From contig CM039508.1 in NCBI GenBank assembly GCA_022432975.1, forward strand, positions 42,224,646-42,288,645: a stretch of DNA of 64,000 bases, written 5' to 3'. Numbering within the stretch: the stretch's first letter is position 1; the number at the start of each line of letters is the position of its first letter. Below, piece by piece: positions 37,701-47,613 of this stretch. The position numbers and the translations under genes are program-made. The stretch comes from Begonia masoniana (Eukaryota > Streptophyta > Magnoliopsida > Cucurbitales > Begoniaceae). The notes under the pieces were generated by a model that worked only from the letters and a program-made list of their open reading frames with translations, was not told where the DNA came from and ran no database searches.

Positions 37701-39964
37701 AAATATCATATAGCCACATGTAGATTGAAAAGCTCGGGTAACTCAGAGTTATTCATCTCTTCAGAGAGAAAGATGCCAAAGATTGTTGTGTGCTTCTCAC
37801 TTGTGTTGAAAAGAGATGCGACACAGTAATTTTTATTATGTGAGAAATGATAAATACCTGGAAATGGGACTAATAAAGGAGTTTCCTCAATCCACCTATC
37901 TTCCCAAAACTCGTAACGCTTGCATTTGAAAAATCATAACTTAGACAAAACTATATGATGAGTTACTCAAATGGATAGATTTATCGTAGGAAATATGCAT
38001 AACACACTAATAAATTTTATTAACCATATCTGTGGTGATAAAGGTTTCAATTTGTGGAAATACGGTAACTGGTTCCCTTTTACTAACAAGTAGTCACAAT
38101 GTGAATGTTTTATTTAGAAAAGACAATAACAACATTAAGTGGTGCATACTGCAATGCAATCCATTTTAATGCTATATGATACTGTTTTCTGCGGCTAGTT
38201 TCCTATCTCCTTGGACTAGACAAAAATAACAATGTTTAAGATAACTATGAATCCCTGAATTCTTAATTGGATAAAGTAGTTATGTTGAGAATAAGATTAA
38301 AATTTTGACTTTTGTTACTATTTAAATTCTAAGACCAGAATTATCCATAGCATGTATATGATATATTTTAGGAGTTCATTTCGTTGTATGAAAATAACTA
38401 TGAATCCCTGAATTTTTAATTGGATAAAGTAGTTACATTGAGAATAAGATTAAAATTTTGACTTTTGTTACTATTTAAATTCTAAGACCAGAATTATCCA
38501 TAGCATGTATATGATATATTTTAGGAGTTCATTTCGTTGTATGAAAATATTTTTTTCATTTATCCGAGACCTGCGTTTATGTTCCGAACCAGAATAATTT
38601 ATTAATTTTGGGCAATATTGTTGAATTTCGTAATGATTCATCAAGCTGTTTGTTACACTCGTGATAAAATAGTCTATTTTTTTTTTTTTTAAATTATAGC
38701 GTGCGTAATAAATTTTAAAGTGAATAGATAAGTATTGTGACAGAAGTGTAACGCATAAAAAAGTACACACCTGTTGAAATGCTCTTTTATTTAAATACTT
38801 TATGGGCGCACAATTCCATGCATTACAATGACGTGTTACAAAATTCAACTTTTTGTTTTTTTATTGTATGACAACTACTGTGGTTTTAAGTGTATCACGC
38901 ATTACATGTTATTAGTCAAAACAACAAACTAACAAACTATAGCCTATTAACTCACACCCTTTCCTTGTACTAATTAGAAGCTTGTCCTCTTAGATCTCAC
39001 AAACATATATATATATATTCTGAATTTATCTAACCAGTGCTTTTTTACCTGAAAATTGACCACGTAATGAAAAATAATCTCCCAATCTCTCAATTTCTTG
39101 TAACGCTGTTCAAAATAATATAATTTGTTTTTTTGATGGTATGCAGCAGATTTGGTAAGTATATTTTTTATAAGTAATGTATATTGAGAAGAATAAAAGA
39201 TTTGGTTAGTATATCAATTCTTAATATGAAACTATTAGTGTCATGCATTTGCTTGTCATCCACAAATATTAATGGTGCTTGCTTGATGGTAGAAAGTTAA
39301 ATTTTTTTTTGCCTATTTTACATGATGATTATTTTAGTTGATGCGTTTGAAGACCAGATAAAATGGTGGATTGAATTTTGGCACATTAAATGTTCTACCG
39401 CTTTCATAACCTTGACCTTCTTGATCTCATTTTCTTTTGTCATACAGGTAACTTTTACCATGTTGCACATTCTCAGCCTATCTTCAGCAGCTGAAGAACC
39501 CCTGAAAGATTTTCTCGTAAAAGTAAGAAGATTTTCTATCTTCTTGATAAACGTGGTTTTATTTATTATGCTCGTTACAATGTTGGGTAAGTTGCCAAAC
39601 GAGAAGCCCTGGTCTGGTGTCTCAGCTTATGCAAAGCATTGATTACTACACTATCTATATCGCCCATGAAAATAAGTTTTTATTTTCTTGCTAACCCAGT
39701 CTTGTATCTAAGTTTTTATTGTTTGGTTTTTATTTTTTTCAAATTTCGTGCTTGTAGAAAGTTCCATTTCTTCTAGAGTGGTTTAAGGTAGTATGCTCGT
39801 ACTTGGGAGAAACAACTGGTCAGGCCGAGTGCGAGAAATCCACTGAAAACCAGAAGAGAGAGATGATATCCAAAGCGCTCCGCTCATTAATCGAAGTGTA
39901 TTGGAGCAAAAATGAGAATGCAATTGCTCGGAAATTCGAGAATTTGGGCAACAGCATTCGATAG
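16708..39964 (+). CDS. HEATR6: HEATR6-like HEAT/ARM-repeat protein, 27 exons
   Basis: Plant homologues are low-copy HEAT/ARM-repeat scaffolds of unknown role. Exons: 16708-16890, 16969-17064, 17172-17335, 17682-17955, 18034-18101, 18221-18290, 18374-18736, 19253-19332, 19457-19508, 19973-20123, 21059-21146, 21324-21426, 21507-21597, 22056-22150, 27222-27404, 28158-28409, 28617-28712, 28857-28951, 29035-29098, 29212-29300, 29397-29470, 32118-32373, 32492-32565, 34607-34713, 35027-35145, 39448-39522, 39758-39964. Exons 7-9 (VRVAAIVCLQ, DLCQADPRTFTTQWT) match the DUF4042 region; later parts are HEAT-like (VPSVRSAACRAIGVISSF, WNACHALSNLFLNET, FKIRIQAAAALAVPA). Joined length is 3569 nt, two over a multiple of three: exon 20 needs -1 (near 29265) and exon 22 needs -1 (near 32310) to restore frame, giving about 1188 residues, the length I expect for the family. 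Intron 25 starts with GC (CAG/GCAAGC). Introns 14, 21, 23 and 25 carry retroelements. Confidence 0.88.
22190..22430 (+). mobile_element. LINE reverse-transcriptase remnant in HEATR6-like intron 14
   Basis: A broken frame reads FGEDEVWYVIEETNGNKALG then LDGFDF and, after a shift, MGMLKAFHHLDVWERV. This follows the plant LINE pattern in which a V.EAI..M..NKAPGPDGF block is followed by a short helix and FH..G.FE. It is small and has stops; a frameshift separates the two parts. The call rests on motif order alone. Confidence 0.55.
22798..23063 (-). repeat. 3' LTR of the copia-like element
   Basis: This 266-bp repeat is bounded by TG and CA and is the left copy of the pair shared with 26131-26396. 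On the coding (minus) strand it follows a purine-rich AAGGTGGAG stretch at about 23064-23080, a plausible polypurine tract. Confidence 0.9.
23247..24926 (-). CDS. Copia-type Gag with protease motif
   Basis: This 559-residue frame encodes the particle protein of the element. Residues about 15-165 resemble the copia gag domain (KFDGTDFAFWRMQIEDYL, LPNSWEPMRAAVS). A zinc knuckle is at about 235-248 but reads CYHRGKKGHIKRFC: its second Cys is Arg, so metal binding is probably lost. The aspartic-protease signature DTSWVIDSGASIHTT is at 296-310. A GAG-pre-integrase-like stretch follows (VARGEKYSLLYVMHA), then a low-complexity basic tail that joins sequence resembling the region normally between integrase and reverse transcriptase, marking the internal deletion. 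The true start may be the second Met (24911, MAGEDS). No stop interrupts the frame. Confidence 0.85.
   Translation of the reverse strand: MFFITMAGEDSTGPSIEKFDGTDFAFWRMQIEDYLYGKDFHLPLSAKPEKMEDGEWNLLDKQVLGVVRLTLAKSVAHNVTKEKTTASLMKTLSDMYEKPSANNKVFLMKKLFNLKMIDGTSVAAHLNEFNTIVNQLLSVEIDFEDEVRVLILLASLPNSWEPMRAAVSNSVGSANLVFTDVRDRILAEEVRKIDSGKTSNGSALNVENRGKSQSKSPGNRNRSQKKSGKHANFECYHRGKKGHIKRFCHKFLRENLNAKGKEKIFEEGDTDEEADTATEESFSVYNEDVVNSDCQDTSWVIDSGASIHTTSRRDFFTSYTSGDFGSVRMENGGIAKAIGMGDVRLETNIGSTLVLRGVKHISDLRKNLVSTGKLDDEGFGNTFRDGKWKLTRGSLIVARGEKYSLLYVMHAKIAGSTVNMMGNKAAKFVNSPSKRKVEKTRKKSGSRVKFRLGSEGTSEPVSQPITDVQSSGSVSHQSDIVKGRTMRKVKTSRRYDETVSYALNVFEGNDSYVESSTCSHGVRCSNSDSSVIPWRRRCDFFSSKSLKFKRGLNLNGIGC
24927..26116 (-). 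other. Untranslated leader of the copia-like element
   Basis: This region between the primer-binding site and gag is A/T- and TTC-rich. Open frames on its plus strand have no family character and look like shadows of the TTC-rich composition. It is likely the packaging/leader region of the element RNA. Confidence 0.55.
26117..26128 (-). other. Primer-binding site (initiator-Met tRNA)
   Basis: On the minus strand the sequence TGGTATCAGAGC lies two bases inside the 5' LTR end (26131). This 12-mer is the standard complement of the 3' end of plant initiator-Met tRNA and fixes the element's orientation. Confidence 0.9.
26131..26396 (-). repeat. 5' LTR of the copia-like element
   Basis: This is the right copy of the 266-bp LTR pair. 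Because the element codes on the minus strand, it is the promoter-bearing LTR. It ends in AACA at 26396 followed by the target-site pentamer CTCCC. Confidence 0.9.
29870..31430 (+). mobile_element. Decayed LINE in HEATR6-like intron 21
   Basis: The best part (30541-30696) reads MPINGIKWTEGILDSIAWSP followed by SKNGMFTVKSFFNFLDE, which matches the plant LINE ORF2 block just before the zinc-binding domain (D.I.W..S..G.FTVKS.Y). Upstream fragments such as LLAVNAKYGA (about 29903) and LRLGDGESFF (about 30020) are in the order seen in LINE ORF2. Frames are broken many times. The outer limits are approximate; the 3' limit is set near an ATATATAG-rich stretch. Confidence 0.55.
33164..33512 (+). repeat. 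Direct LTR of the inverted-LTR element
   Basis: This 349-bp LTR starts TGATGCAATCG and ends CAACCCATCA, two bases before the primer-binding site. It includes an AG-rich tract at 33290-33302 and a (GT)n-like run at 33419-33428. Confidence 0.75.
33515..33525 (+). other. Primer-binding site (initiator-Met tRNA)
   Basis: TGGTATCAGAG follows the LTR end after two bases, as in plant LTR retrotransposons primed by initiator-Met tRNA. It sets plus-strand orientation. Confidence 0.8.
33543..33740 (+). pseudogene. N-terminal gag fragment, gypsy-like
   Basis: After the primer-binding site a frame begins MAKPFTRGDKMEEQDKEIAE and continues with an acidic coiled-coil-like stretch (HSGVLVRIEEALKVLTEKTE) before running into the inverted LTR. 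This is like the N terminus of Ty3/gypsy Gag. Only about 65 residues remain, and the true C-terminal part is missing. Confidence 0.6.
33741..34107 (-). repeat. Inverted LTR sequences (partial plus longer copy)
   Basis: The reverse complement of 33164 to about 33260 appears at 33741-33835; immediately after it the reverse complement of 33164 to about 33438 runs to 34107. The two inverted pieces meet at GCATCATTACAGCAC. The pairing with the left LTR is nearly perfect by eye. Confidence 0.8.
35282..35505. repeat. Left member of a diverged direct repeat flanking a gypsy derivative
   Basis: Motifs AACAATTTACAAGAGA, AAAGTGC, TACATTTAGTTTAC, GTTAGAGA and ACCAATCTAAAA recur in the same order at 37019-37255. 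The LTR element at 35511-37018 separates the two copies. The repeat itself has no coding character and I do not recognise it. Confidence 0.7.
35511..37018 (-). mobile_element. Short non-autonomous Ty3/gypsy derivative
   Basis: The element is 1508 bp with LTRs at 35511-35814 (304 bp) and 36712-37018 (307 bp), starting TGATAGGGACTCT and ending CTAACA on the plus strand. It is flanked by AACAC at 35506-35510 and 37019-37023, an exact 5-bp target duplication. Coding is on the minus strand: gag starts at 36640 (MDDDSILWSDLRQ) and soon meets a stop; a later frame has a zinc knuckle. Next to the 3' LTR a short LEDKVGQGG-like stretch resembles the end of gypsy pol. Everything between is deleted. Confidence 0.88.
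35951..36238 (-). pseudogene. Gypsy gag fragment with zinc knuckle
   Basis: The frame contains RREKGLCYHCDERFFPGHWC, the C-x2-C...H-x-C type knuckle of Ty3/gypsy Gag, followed by KANELRVLVCQDEE. It is cut off from the gag start at 36640 by at least one stop. It would not give a full product. Confidence 0.75.
37019..37255. repeat. Right member of the direct repeat flanking the gypsy derivative
   Basis: This repeats the order of motifs of 35282-35505 with many substitutions and small indels. The LTR element therefore landed at or near the junction of an older tandem duplication in intron 25. Confidence 0.65.
38241..38548. repeat. 153-bp tandem duplication in HEATR6-like intron 25
   Basis: The block starting TAACTATGAATCCCTGAAT at 38242 recurs at 38395, a period of 153 bp, with only about three differences seen. 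Both copies are AT-rich and non-coding. Confidence 0.88.
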
Positions 39965-41577
39965 ATATGTTTGTCATAAAGCCATGAAGTCTTGCAAGAT
40001 GCGGCATTACACAAGGGCTTTTCCAGGATTTGTTCAAGTTATTAGAAGTCAATTTGAGACCGGGACCGATTGATATGCAGTGTTATATGAGAGTATGTCA
40101 TTGCTTGAGTTTATAAAAGCTTTTACTTTGTTGTAGATAAATGTTTATTATTGGAACGCTTAATTTAAAAAAACTGTAGTAAATTACACTAAATTACTCT
40201 TGAAAATTTTGGATAGCATGAAATCTAAATGCTTGAATTTGTTGGTTGATTCTGATAGGAGTTGGATAAATTATGATTATTGATCTTGCCTTTGCTTATG
40301 ATTTGTATTAGAGATACTTGTATAATTAATTGTCTTTAATTTGGTGAGCAGAAACATGATTTGTGGCATTGAATTTTTTTCTTTGGAAGTTGGAAGAAAT
40401 TCAGTAGACGAGGCTTATTTTTAATAGTAATTCATGTATTTTGTGCAATTTATTAAATATTGTCATAAAGTTTCACTAAAACCCGGCTTCCTATAAAGGA
40501 AGGCTATTTATTATTATTATTATTTTTCTTTTAATTTTAATATAATAATGATAGTTGGTCTACATTTTGACTTTTTTCATAATTGCCCTATTGCTGCTGC
40601 CTCGGACGGTGATTTTCAGTTCTTCCTTTTGGCCGATGCTACCTAGCCCCTAGGTTTCATCTTTCGTTTGGCTTTGCCATTCCTTTTGAGCAATTACCTT
40701 CTTAGTTTTTATTTAAGTTAGAGTTTTCATACCTCTACTTGTTTCTCTCTCTAGCTTCGTTGTCATTCTATCAATAGGTGTCATTTGTGCCATGTGTCTT
40801 ATTTTTTTTATTATTTATGTTTTCGTTGCCGATATTTTTAGTTCTACTCTAGACCCTCAAAATAAACTCAAGTTTTTGTGTATATTAAGCTTGTCATTAT
40901 GATTCACAAAAAAAAATTCAACTTGTAAAAATTAAAAATAAAAAGAAGGAAAAAATGTCGTCGTTTTGCTGACGACTGATGTGAATTCACATATATGCGA
41001 TCTGTAATGTATTGTGCCATACATTATTTCGATCCACATATAGTACTTAGTCGTGTAATTTGCTATATCAATAATTTACTCTCTCTTACGATATCGTTGA
41101 AGTAGTGATTTTTTTCGACCATAAGAAGCACCCTTGTTCAACAACGCGCACTTGTATTGCACTTCCGATCGCCTAGTGATATTCAAATCGACAGGGGAAA
41201 ATAGATTCACTAGGAAGTAAATTTTATAATAAAAATTGAAAAAAAAATGTATATCAATTATTCATATTTTTTAATTGCAAAAAATTATAGTAAAACATTA
41301 TATATTGGATAAGTTGACCTAAATGAAAGAGTTGACTTGAAGTTTTTTTTAATAAATAAATATGGCTTGGCTCTTTAACTCAGCAGGTCAAGATCACTCA
41401 CTTTAACTCTTTAGAGACAATTATTAACTAAAATCCGAAATATTGATTTAAAAACTCTCAAATGTTCATCTTGTAATCAAGAAGTATACTTTTGCATGAA
41501 GATGTCGCCAATGTTTAAGTTCATGATCTAAAATACTTAGGCCAAATCAGTATATAGAGTTTCAACTGAGGGACTGT

Positions 41578-41780
41578 CAACTGGGGGAGGCTTGACATCC
41601 ACGCAGAAGATAGATCTCTAGTAGCTTCAACTGAGGGAGGCTTGATATCCACGCAGAAGATAGATTAAAATATTTATGCAGATTTTGGACAAACATAAAA
41701 TAGGTTTAGAAAGCAGAAAGGTGGATAAGAGATAAAGGCAACTCCTGAGGGAGGCTTGATATCCACGCACGAGACAGATT
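41578..41780. repeat. Three dispersed copies of a 38-bp motif
   Basis: A block of the form CTGAGGGAGGCTTGATATCC followed by ACGCAGAAGATAGAT occurs at 41578-41616, 41628-41666 and 41741-41780 in the same orientation, with one to five changes per copy. A further partial start (CAACTGAGGGACTG) lies at 41563. Spacers are unequal (about 11 and 75 bp), so it is not a simple tandem array. Confidence 0.8.
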
Positions 41781-42805
41781 TTATAAGGTTTAATGATCGA
41801 TATTGGTGATAACCCTTTATTTTAATTATCAGTCTTTCGTTAATGTCATTTAACTTTAAGCCGTGCAAGGTCGATAGGAAATAGTCGAAGAAGATATAAA
41901 GAAAGTATGTATGACATGATGCATCTAAAATGGTTCCCAATCTGTGCTAATTGATTGCTGGTTTTTAAAGCATGTTTTGATCATGGAATAAACACATACT
42001 TCAAACGGAAAATTTGTCAACGATATTATGATATTGTAACATGAGTAATGCTAGGTTTATTTTTTAATTTTATATTTTAATATGATATTCTAACTATTTA
42101 CAAGCCAACGACAAAAATCTTCCATTCAAAAAAAAAAAAAAAAAAAAAAAAATGGGGGGAAAAGCTTTTGTTTTGTCCACATGTAACTTCTCTTAGTATG
42201 GAAAAGGAGAACAAAAAAAAAGTGAGCAACTTTTATGCGAAAACAAAGCATCGTAAAAAGAGACGTTTGTCCCCCTGACCACATGGGATCTTACTTCAAA
42301 ACCTCCTCCTTCGAGGTTTCCTCTTCAAAGTCACCAACTATAGAATTAGTGAATAACCCTTTCTCTTTAAAAAATTGATTCTTTCCTTATAGAATACCTC
42401 ACTATTTTATAATGATATTTATTAAGAATTAATTTATCGTGTTATTAGGGTTGCTGTCAAATAAATCATGATTCTATTGAATGATTTAATTGTTCTTCAC
42501 ACTTAAATTTAAAAACTAATGTGCACTTTATTCTAGTTATTAGAATTATAAATAATAATTTTATATTTATATTTTTTACGCATTAATGTAACACTTATGT
42601 GTCATTCATTTATTGATTCTTGAAATATATTATTTTAAATGTTGTGAATCCAAATGCAATATATTTTGCTACATGAATATAAGATTATATAATATAGTAA
42701 ATAAAATAGGTTCCGAATATGGAGTAAAATTTTAAAAAATGGCAGGTGAATACATTTGAGATGTAATTTTATCATATTCAAATCCTTCGAATTAAGGGGT
42801 CGAGA

Positions 42806-42865
42806 TATAGAGAGAGAAAGAGGAGAGAGAGTAGACAACGAGAGGGAGGGAGAGAGAGAGAGAGA
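42806..42865. repeat. GA-rich low-complexity tract
   Basis: Imperfect (GA)n with GAGGGA interruptions, upstream of the PMT gene. The open frames crossing it on both strands are Arg/Glu or Leu/Ser repeats and are composition artefacts. Confidence 0.85.
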
Positions 42866-43684
42866 CAGGTCAGAGGAGAGAGACTGGACAAAGAGCATGT
42901 GCCAATTGAAGAGAAATAGAATGGAGATGGTAAGAAATAGAAGTAGAGAGCAAAATAAGGCTGGTCATACTCCTACAAATCCTCATGCAGGACGTCTCTC
43001 TCTCTCTTCTTTCTCTCTCTTCGTCTTCTGTTTCTGTGTCTCCGGTCTCCAAGTTCTTAAAATCCATGAGCAGGGTACAATATAAGCAATCAAAATCTCA
43101 ATTATCACAACCTTTTCTCAATCTCTCTCCATCAGAACAGTTCATCTCCTCTAAATTTGTAGCGAGGCTTCTTTTATAGTTCTTCAGTCGTCAGCACAAA
43201 CCCATCGCCAGACCCTGAAATGGCGGAAGCCACGGCTGTTCATCTTCCATTCCAACCATTATTATTATAACCTTTTCAGCCCAACCTTTTTCTTCCTCGT
43301 TCCTTCCCCTCCTCTGAGAAGGTTTCCATGGTTGATTCTGATTATTTTCTTTCGCCGGCCGTCGCAGGCAAGCCTTAGCAGTTGTCCGATAACACTTTTT
43401 CTAAGGTTTGCTGCTTCTTTTTCTTTTTCTTTTTCAATCAACCTACTGGTCCACTGTTTGGTGGCTTTTTCTGTTGAATATTTAATAAAGTTTGAGGTAA
43501 ATTTACCTTTTTTTGGTGTTTCATCCTTCGCCTTCAAGGAATGGTCATTCCGTCTGGTGGGTAGGCTTCAAAAACTAGATTTTTACCTGCGAGAATAAAG
43601 AATATCAATTTCTTTACATATAATTGCATTTTTCAAATCTCTTTAATCGTTTTTTTATCAGAATCGAAGAGATCAGAAGTAAGC

Positions 43685-46341
43685 ATGGCCAAGGAGTACA
43701 GCGGATCTCCGAAGCATCAGCAGCTAGACTTCAAGAAGAAGCGCCTCACTTTGATCTTAGGCGTAAGCGGCCTCTGCATTTTCTTCTACGTGTTGGGTGC
43801 TTGGCAGGCCACATCCACCACCACCCCCACCCAATCGGACGTCTATTCTCGAGCCGCCTGCGATCAAAAATCGCAGAATAGCGGCAGCCAATCATCTTCC
43901 TCCTCATCCAACCCATTAGACTTTGGAAGTCATCACTCGGTCCAAATCAACGAATCCGTCTCGATTCAAAAGTTTCCTCCTTGCCAGATGTCCTATAGCG
44001 AGTACACTCCCTGCCAAGACCCGGTCAGGGGGAGGAAGTTCGACCGAAGCATGCTGAAATATCGAGAACGCCACTGCCCGAAAAAGGACGAGCTCCTCCT
44101 CTGCCTGATTCCGGCCCCACCAAAATACAAGTCGCCTTTCAAGTGGCCTCAGAGTCGGGATTATGCTTGGTACGATAACATCCCCCACAAAGAGCTTAGC
44201 ATCGAAAAGGCTGTACAGAATTGGATTCAGGTTGAAGGTGATCGATTCCGATTCCCAGGTGGAGGCACCATGTTCCCCCGTGGAGCTGATTCCTATATTG
44301 ATGATATTAATGAGCTGATTCCGCTCACAAGTGGAAGCATTCGAACTGCAATTGACACGGGTTGTGGAGTAAGTTAAATCACAACTTAAGTTAAATCACA
44401 ACTTTCTTAGTCTTTTTATAAAGGCTAATGCTAGTTTTGTCATCTAAGTATATACTCCAATATTATGTGACGTTCATTAATTAGTGCAATCAAATATTTT
44501 ATTTTAACTAAATCTAGAATTAGAAAGTAAATACAGCCCTGCTCTTTTTCACAAACTTGTATAACAAAATCTCTGATGTTTCGATGAAAAAAGGTAGCAA
44601 GCTGGGGAGCTTACCTGCTGAAGAGGAACATCCTTGCAATGTCGTTCGCCCCAAGAGATACACACGAAGCACAGGTCCAATTTGCTCTTGAGCGGGGGGT
44701 GCCCGCAATGATTGGAATCTTGGCTTCACAAAGGCTTCCTTACCCGGCCAGAGCTTTCGATATGGCTCACTGTTCTCGTTGCCTGATACCCTGGCAAAAG
44801 TCAGGTAAACCTTCCATTTCTAAGCCAATGGTTATGGCTGACAAAGGAAAACTCTACAATAACCACATATATGAATATAAACATGGAATTCCGACATGAT
44901 TACGAGTTATTTTTTGCGACATTAGGAAAAAAATGAAAAATGTAAAATATATTGTCATTTTAAAGTGCATTTTCATAGCTGAGTAGAAAGGATTGTCACT
45001 GCTTCATATACTGTTTTGCAATTTACATCCTATTTTGAGAGTCTGAATAAGTGAAATTTACCTAAAAATTGCGTCTTGATTTCACAGATGGATTGTATTT
45101 GATCGAGATTGACAGAGTATTGAGGCCAGGTGGTTACTGGGTTCTGTCGGGGCCACCGATCCGATGGAAACACTACTGGAGAGGGTGGGAAAGAACCCAG
45201 GAGGACCTGAAAGAAGAGCAAGATTCAATCGAAGAAGTTGCCAATCGTTTGTGCTGGAAGAAGGTGGTGGAAAAGGATGATCTTGCAATATGGCAGAAGC
45301 CCCTCAACCATATTGAATGCATCAAGAGTAGGAAAGAACAGAAAACACCTCATATGTGCAAATCAGACAATCCAGATGCAGCTTGGTAATTCCTCAATTT
45401 TCTTCTGCAATTTCAAGAACTATCAATGGTTTCTACAATTTTTCAAACGGTACCAAGCAATGCTGTGGCCTGGAATTTCATCAAAAAATGATTCTGAGTA
45501 TCTAATCTCCCTCTCCAATTCTTGAAATGGAAACTTTTTGGAGTCAATTAATCTCTCTTTCCTGATAAAAAGGTATAAAGAAATGGAGACATGCATTACC
45601 CCACTGCCGGAGGTGAGCAGCTCAGACGAAATTGCTGGAGGGCCGGTCGAGAAATGGCCGGACCGTGCCTTTGCTGTGCCTCCCAGAATCAGCAGCGGAT
45701 CAATTCCAGGCATCACCGCTGATAAATTCCGAGAGGATAACGAAATCTGGAAAGACAGAGTAGCTCACTACAAAAAATTCATTCCACTTGCTCGAGGCAG
45801 GTACCGTAACGTGATGGATATGAACGCACACCTTGGGGGATTCGCCGCCGCAATGTTGAAATATCCGGTGTGGGTGATGAATGTGGTTCCGGCGAGTTCC
45901 GATCACGATACCCTAGGTTCGATATTCGAAAGAGGTCTAATCGGAACTTACCAGGACTGGTGCGAGGCTTTCTCGACGTATCCGAGGACTTACGATCTCA
46001 TCCATGCTGGCGGCGTTTTCAGCATATATCAAGACAGGTACGAGCTCCATTTGAGATATGCTTGGAATTCCATCGATCCTCCATAACCTAACGAAACTGC
46101 TTCGAATTGCAGGTGCGACATCACCCACATTCTGCTAGAAATGGATAGAATACTACGACCAGAAGGAACCGCCATTTTCAGGGATACAGTGGACGTGTTA
46201 GTGAAGATTCAAAGCATCACAGAGGGAATGAGATGGAAGAGTCAGATCATGGACCATGAAAGTGGGCCTTTCAACCCTGAAAAAATACTCGTTGCAGTCA
46301 AAACTTACTGGACCGCAGACTCAACTCAACAAGAACCATAG
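43685..46341 (+). CDS. Probable Golgi methyltransferase, PMT (DUF248) family
   Basis: PMT proteins are plant type II membrane proteins of the Golgi with a SAM-methyltransferase domain; QUA2 is the best-known member in pectin methylation. Five exons join cleanly: 43685-44368, 44594-44804, 45088-45385, 45573-46037 and 46113-46341, giving 628 residues. A short basic N terminus (DFKKKRL) precedes one hydrophobic segment at about 20-41 ([20 protein letters not shown]) and a Ser-rich stem. Conserved blocks are [36 protein letters not shown], the SAM loop [76 protein letters not shown] and [10 protein letters not shown]. The N terminus resembles the PMT15-18 subgroup as I remember it. No frame lesion and standard GT-AG introns. 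The substrate of this subgroup is not known to me. Confidence 0.93.
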
Positions 46342-47467
46342 TTTTATACCCTTCTTCCTCTTCTTCTTCCCCAAATGGATTTCTAATTTTGCAGAGGCAG
46401 AATCCAAAACCCACTTATTACCTTCAATTCTGAGGATGAACAAAGATTGAATTGGGCCCTCTCCATTTTTTCAGTCAAATTGTTGGCACTTGTGTCATAT
46501 CATACGAGTAGTCTACTTTCTAATTTCAATTTCTCAAACCTTCTTTTTTAACTCAGACGAGGAGACTCGCCGACTTCCTCGATTTTCCGATCTGGGAAAT
46601 TGAGTGGGACAGGATTAGATATGTCAAGACTTTGCTTCTCTTAGGTTGTCGGACAATCTTAATTCAATAGTGTTGTCTTTGTTTGACAGCAGTGTTGTTT
46701 GATGCATGTGTCACATTCTGTAGTAATTTCTGTTTTCTAGCTACAAATCATCACTGAAAATCTAAAGTCACGCCTATTTACTTATTAATAGTGTTACATT
46801 TACACTAATTTGATACGTAACGTAACAATTTTGTGTAATTTATTCATCGATCAATGTAATAATTCTTCCAACAAGTGATCGATACGTAACAGTTATAATA
46901 TGACATGATATTAGAGTGTAAACCAAGCTTTTTACTTACAAATCTCTTCATAAAAGTGTCTCAAATCATACCCGATACAATCATCCAATTACATGTGCTA
47001 ATTGGTTTAAAAATGCTTAGCCGCATAGGTTAATTATCGTTACAAAGGTCTTTATTGGATTTTTAAATTCTCTAACATTTATTGTAACTGAGAACTGTTG
47101 ACCATCTTGGATTTTACAATAACAACTTGTTTGCTTTTGCAAATTAAATTACTGCATTTCTTCTCTGGTACTTGTTGTCGAGAAAGTGTATATGACATGT
47201 TATCCATTTGTAAGAGTGAGGTAATATTATCTTTATTTCAACTTTCCTTAAATCTCTTGAAGGTGAAAAAGTGTAGTGACACTGAGAAATCACACATTAT
47301 AAAGTTGGACAGCTAACTCATTCATCAGAATAGTCATTGGAGTGGAAGGGTGTTTTAGGCATCTTTTTTGACCAGCTTGTGTTTAACTGCACATAACTTT
47401 CTTTCAATTTAGAGTATTGTTTTGAAATTTTGAAGGTTTCTTTCTCATTTACGAAGTGCTGAGCTGT
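46342..47467. other. 3' flank of PMT and intergenic region
   Basis: No gene or repeat was recognised between the PMT stop codon and the MITE at 47468. An AATAAT-type signal near 46857 is one of several possible poly(A) signals and cannot be singled out. Confidence 0.35.
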
Positions 47468-47613
47468 TAGGGGTAGGCACGGGCTGGTTCGGTCCGGTCT
47501 AGTCCCGATTCCAGATCGTGTTTTCGGGATTTTTTCTCAATGACCAGAACCGGTCGTGGGAAGGACTGGGAGTGGACCAAAAATTTGGTCCGGTCCCAGT
47601 TCCTCCCAACCTA
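47468..47613. mobile_element. Short hAT-like MITE fragment
   Basis: The left end TAGGGGTAGGCACGGGC is nearly the same as that of the element at 16184. GGTCCGGTC and AACCGGTC motifs follow. A right end (TAGGTTGGGAGG on the other strand) is placed at 47613, but the flanking octamers do not match, so the element is truncated or the end is misplaced. Confidence 0.55.

Larger units (their letters stand above)
39965..43684. other. Intergenic region between HEATR6-like and PMT genes
   Basis: No convincing exon was found. Contents: 3' flank of HEATR6-like, an (ATT)n tract near 40510-40525, three copies of a 38-bp motif at 41578-41780, an A homopolymer at about 42129-42151, a GA-rich tract at 42806-42865 and TC-rich tracts at 42995-43025. 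The last 600 bp are pyrimidine-rich and probably the PMT promoter and leader. Confidence 0.4.

Noticed and set aside
42635..43179. Open frames rich in Leu/Ser or Arg/Glu
   Set aside because: They are translations of GA/CT low-complexity tracts; no splice structure or family resemblance.
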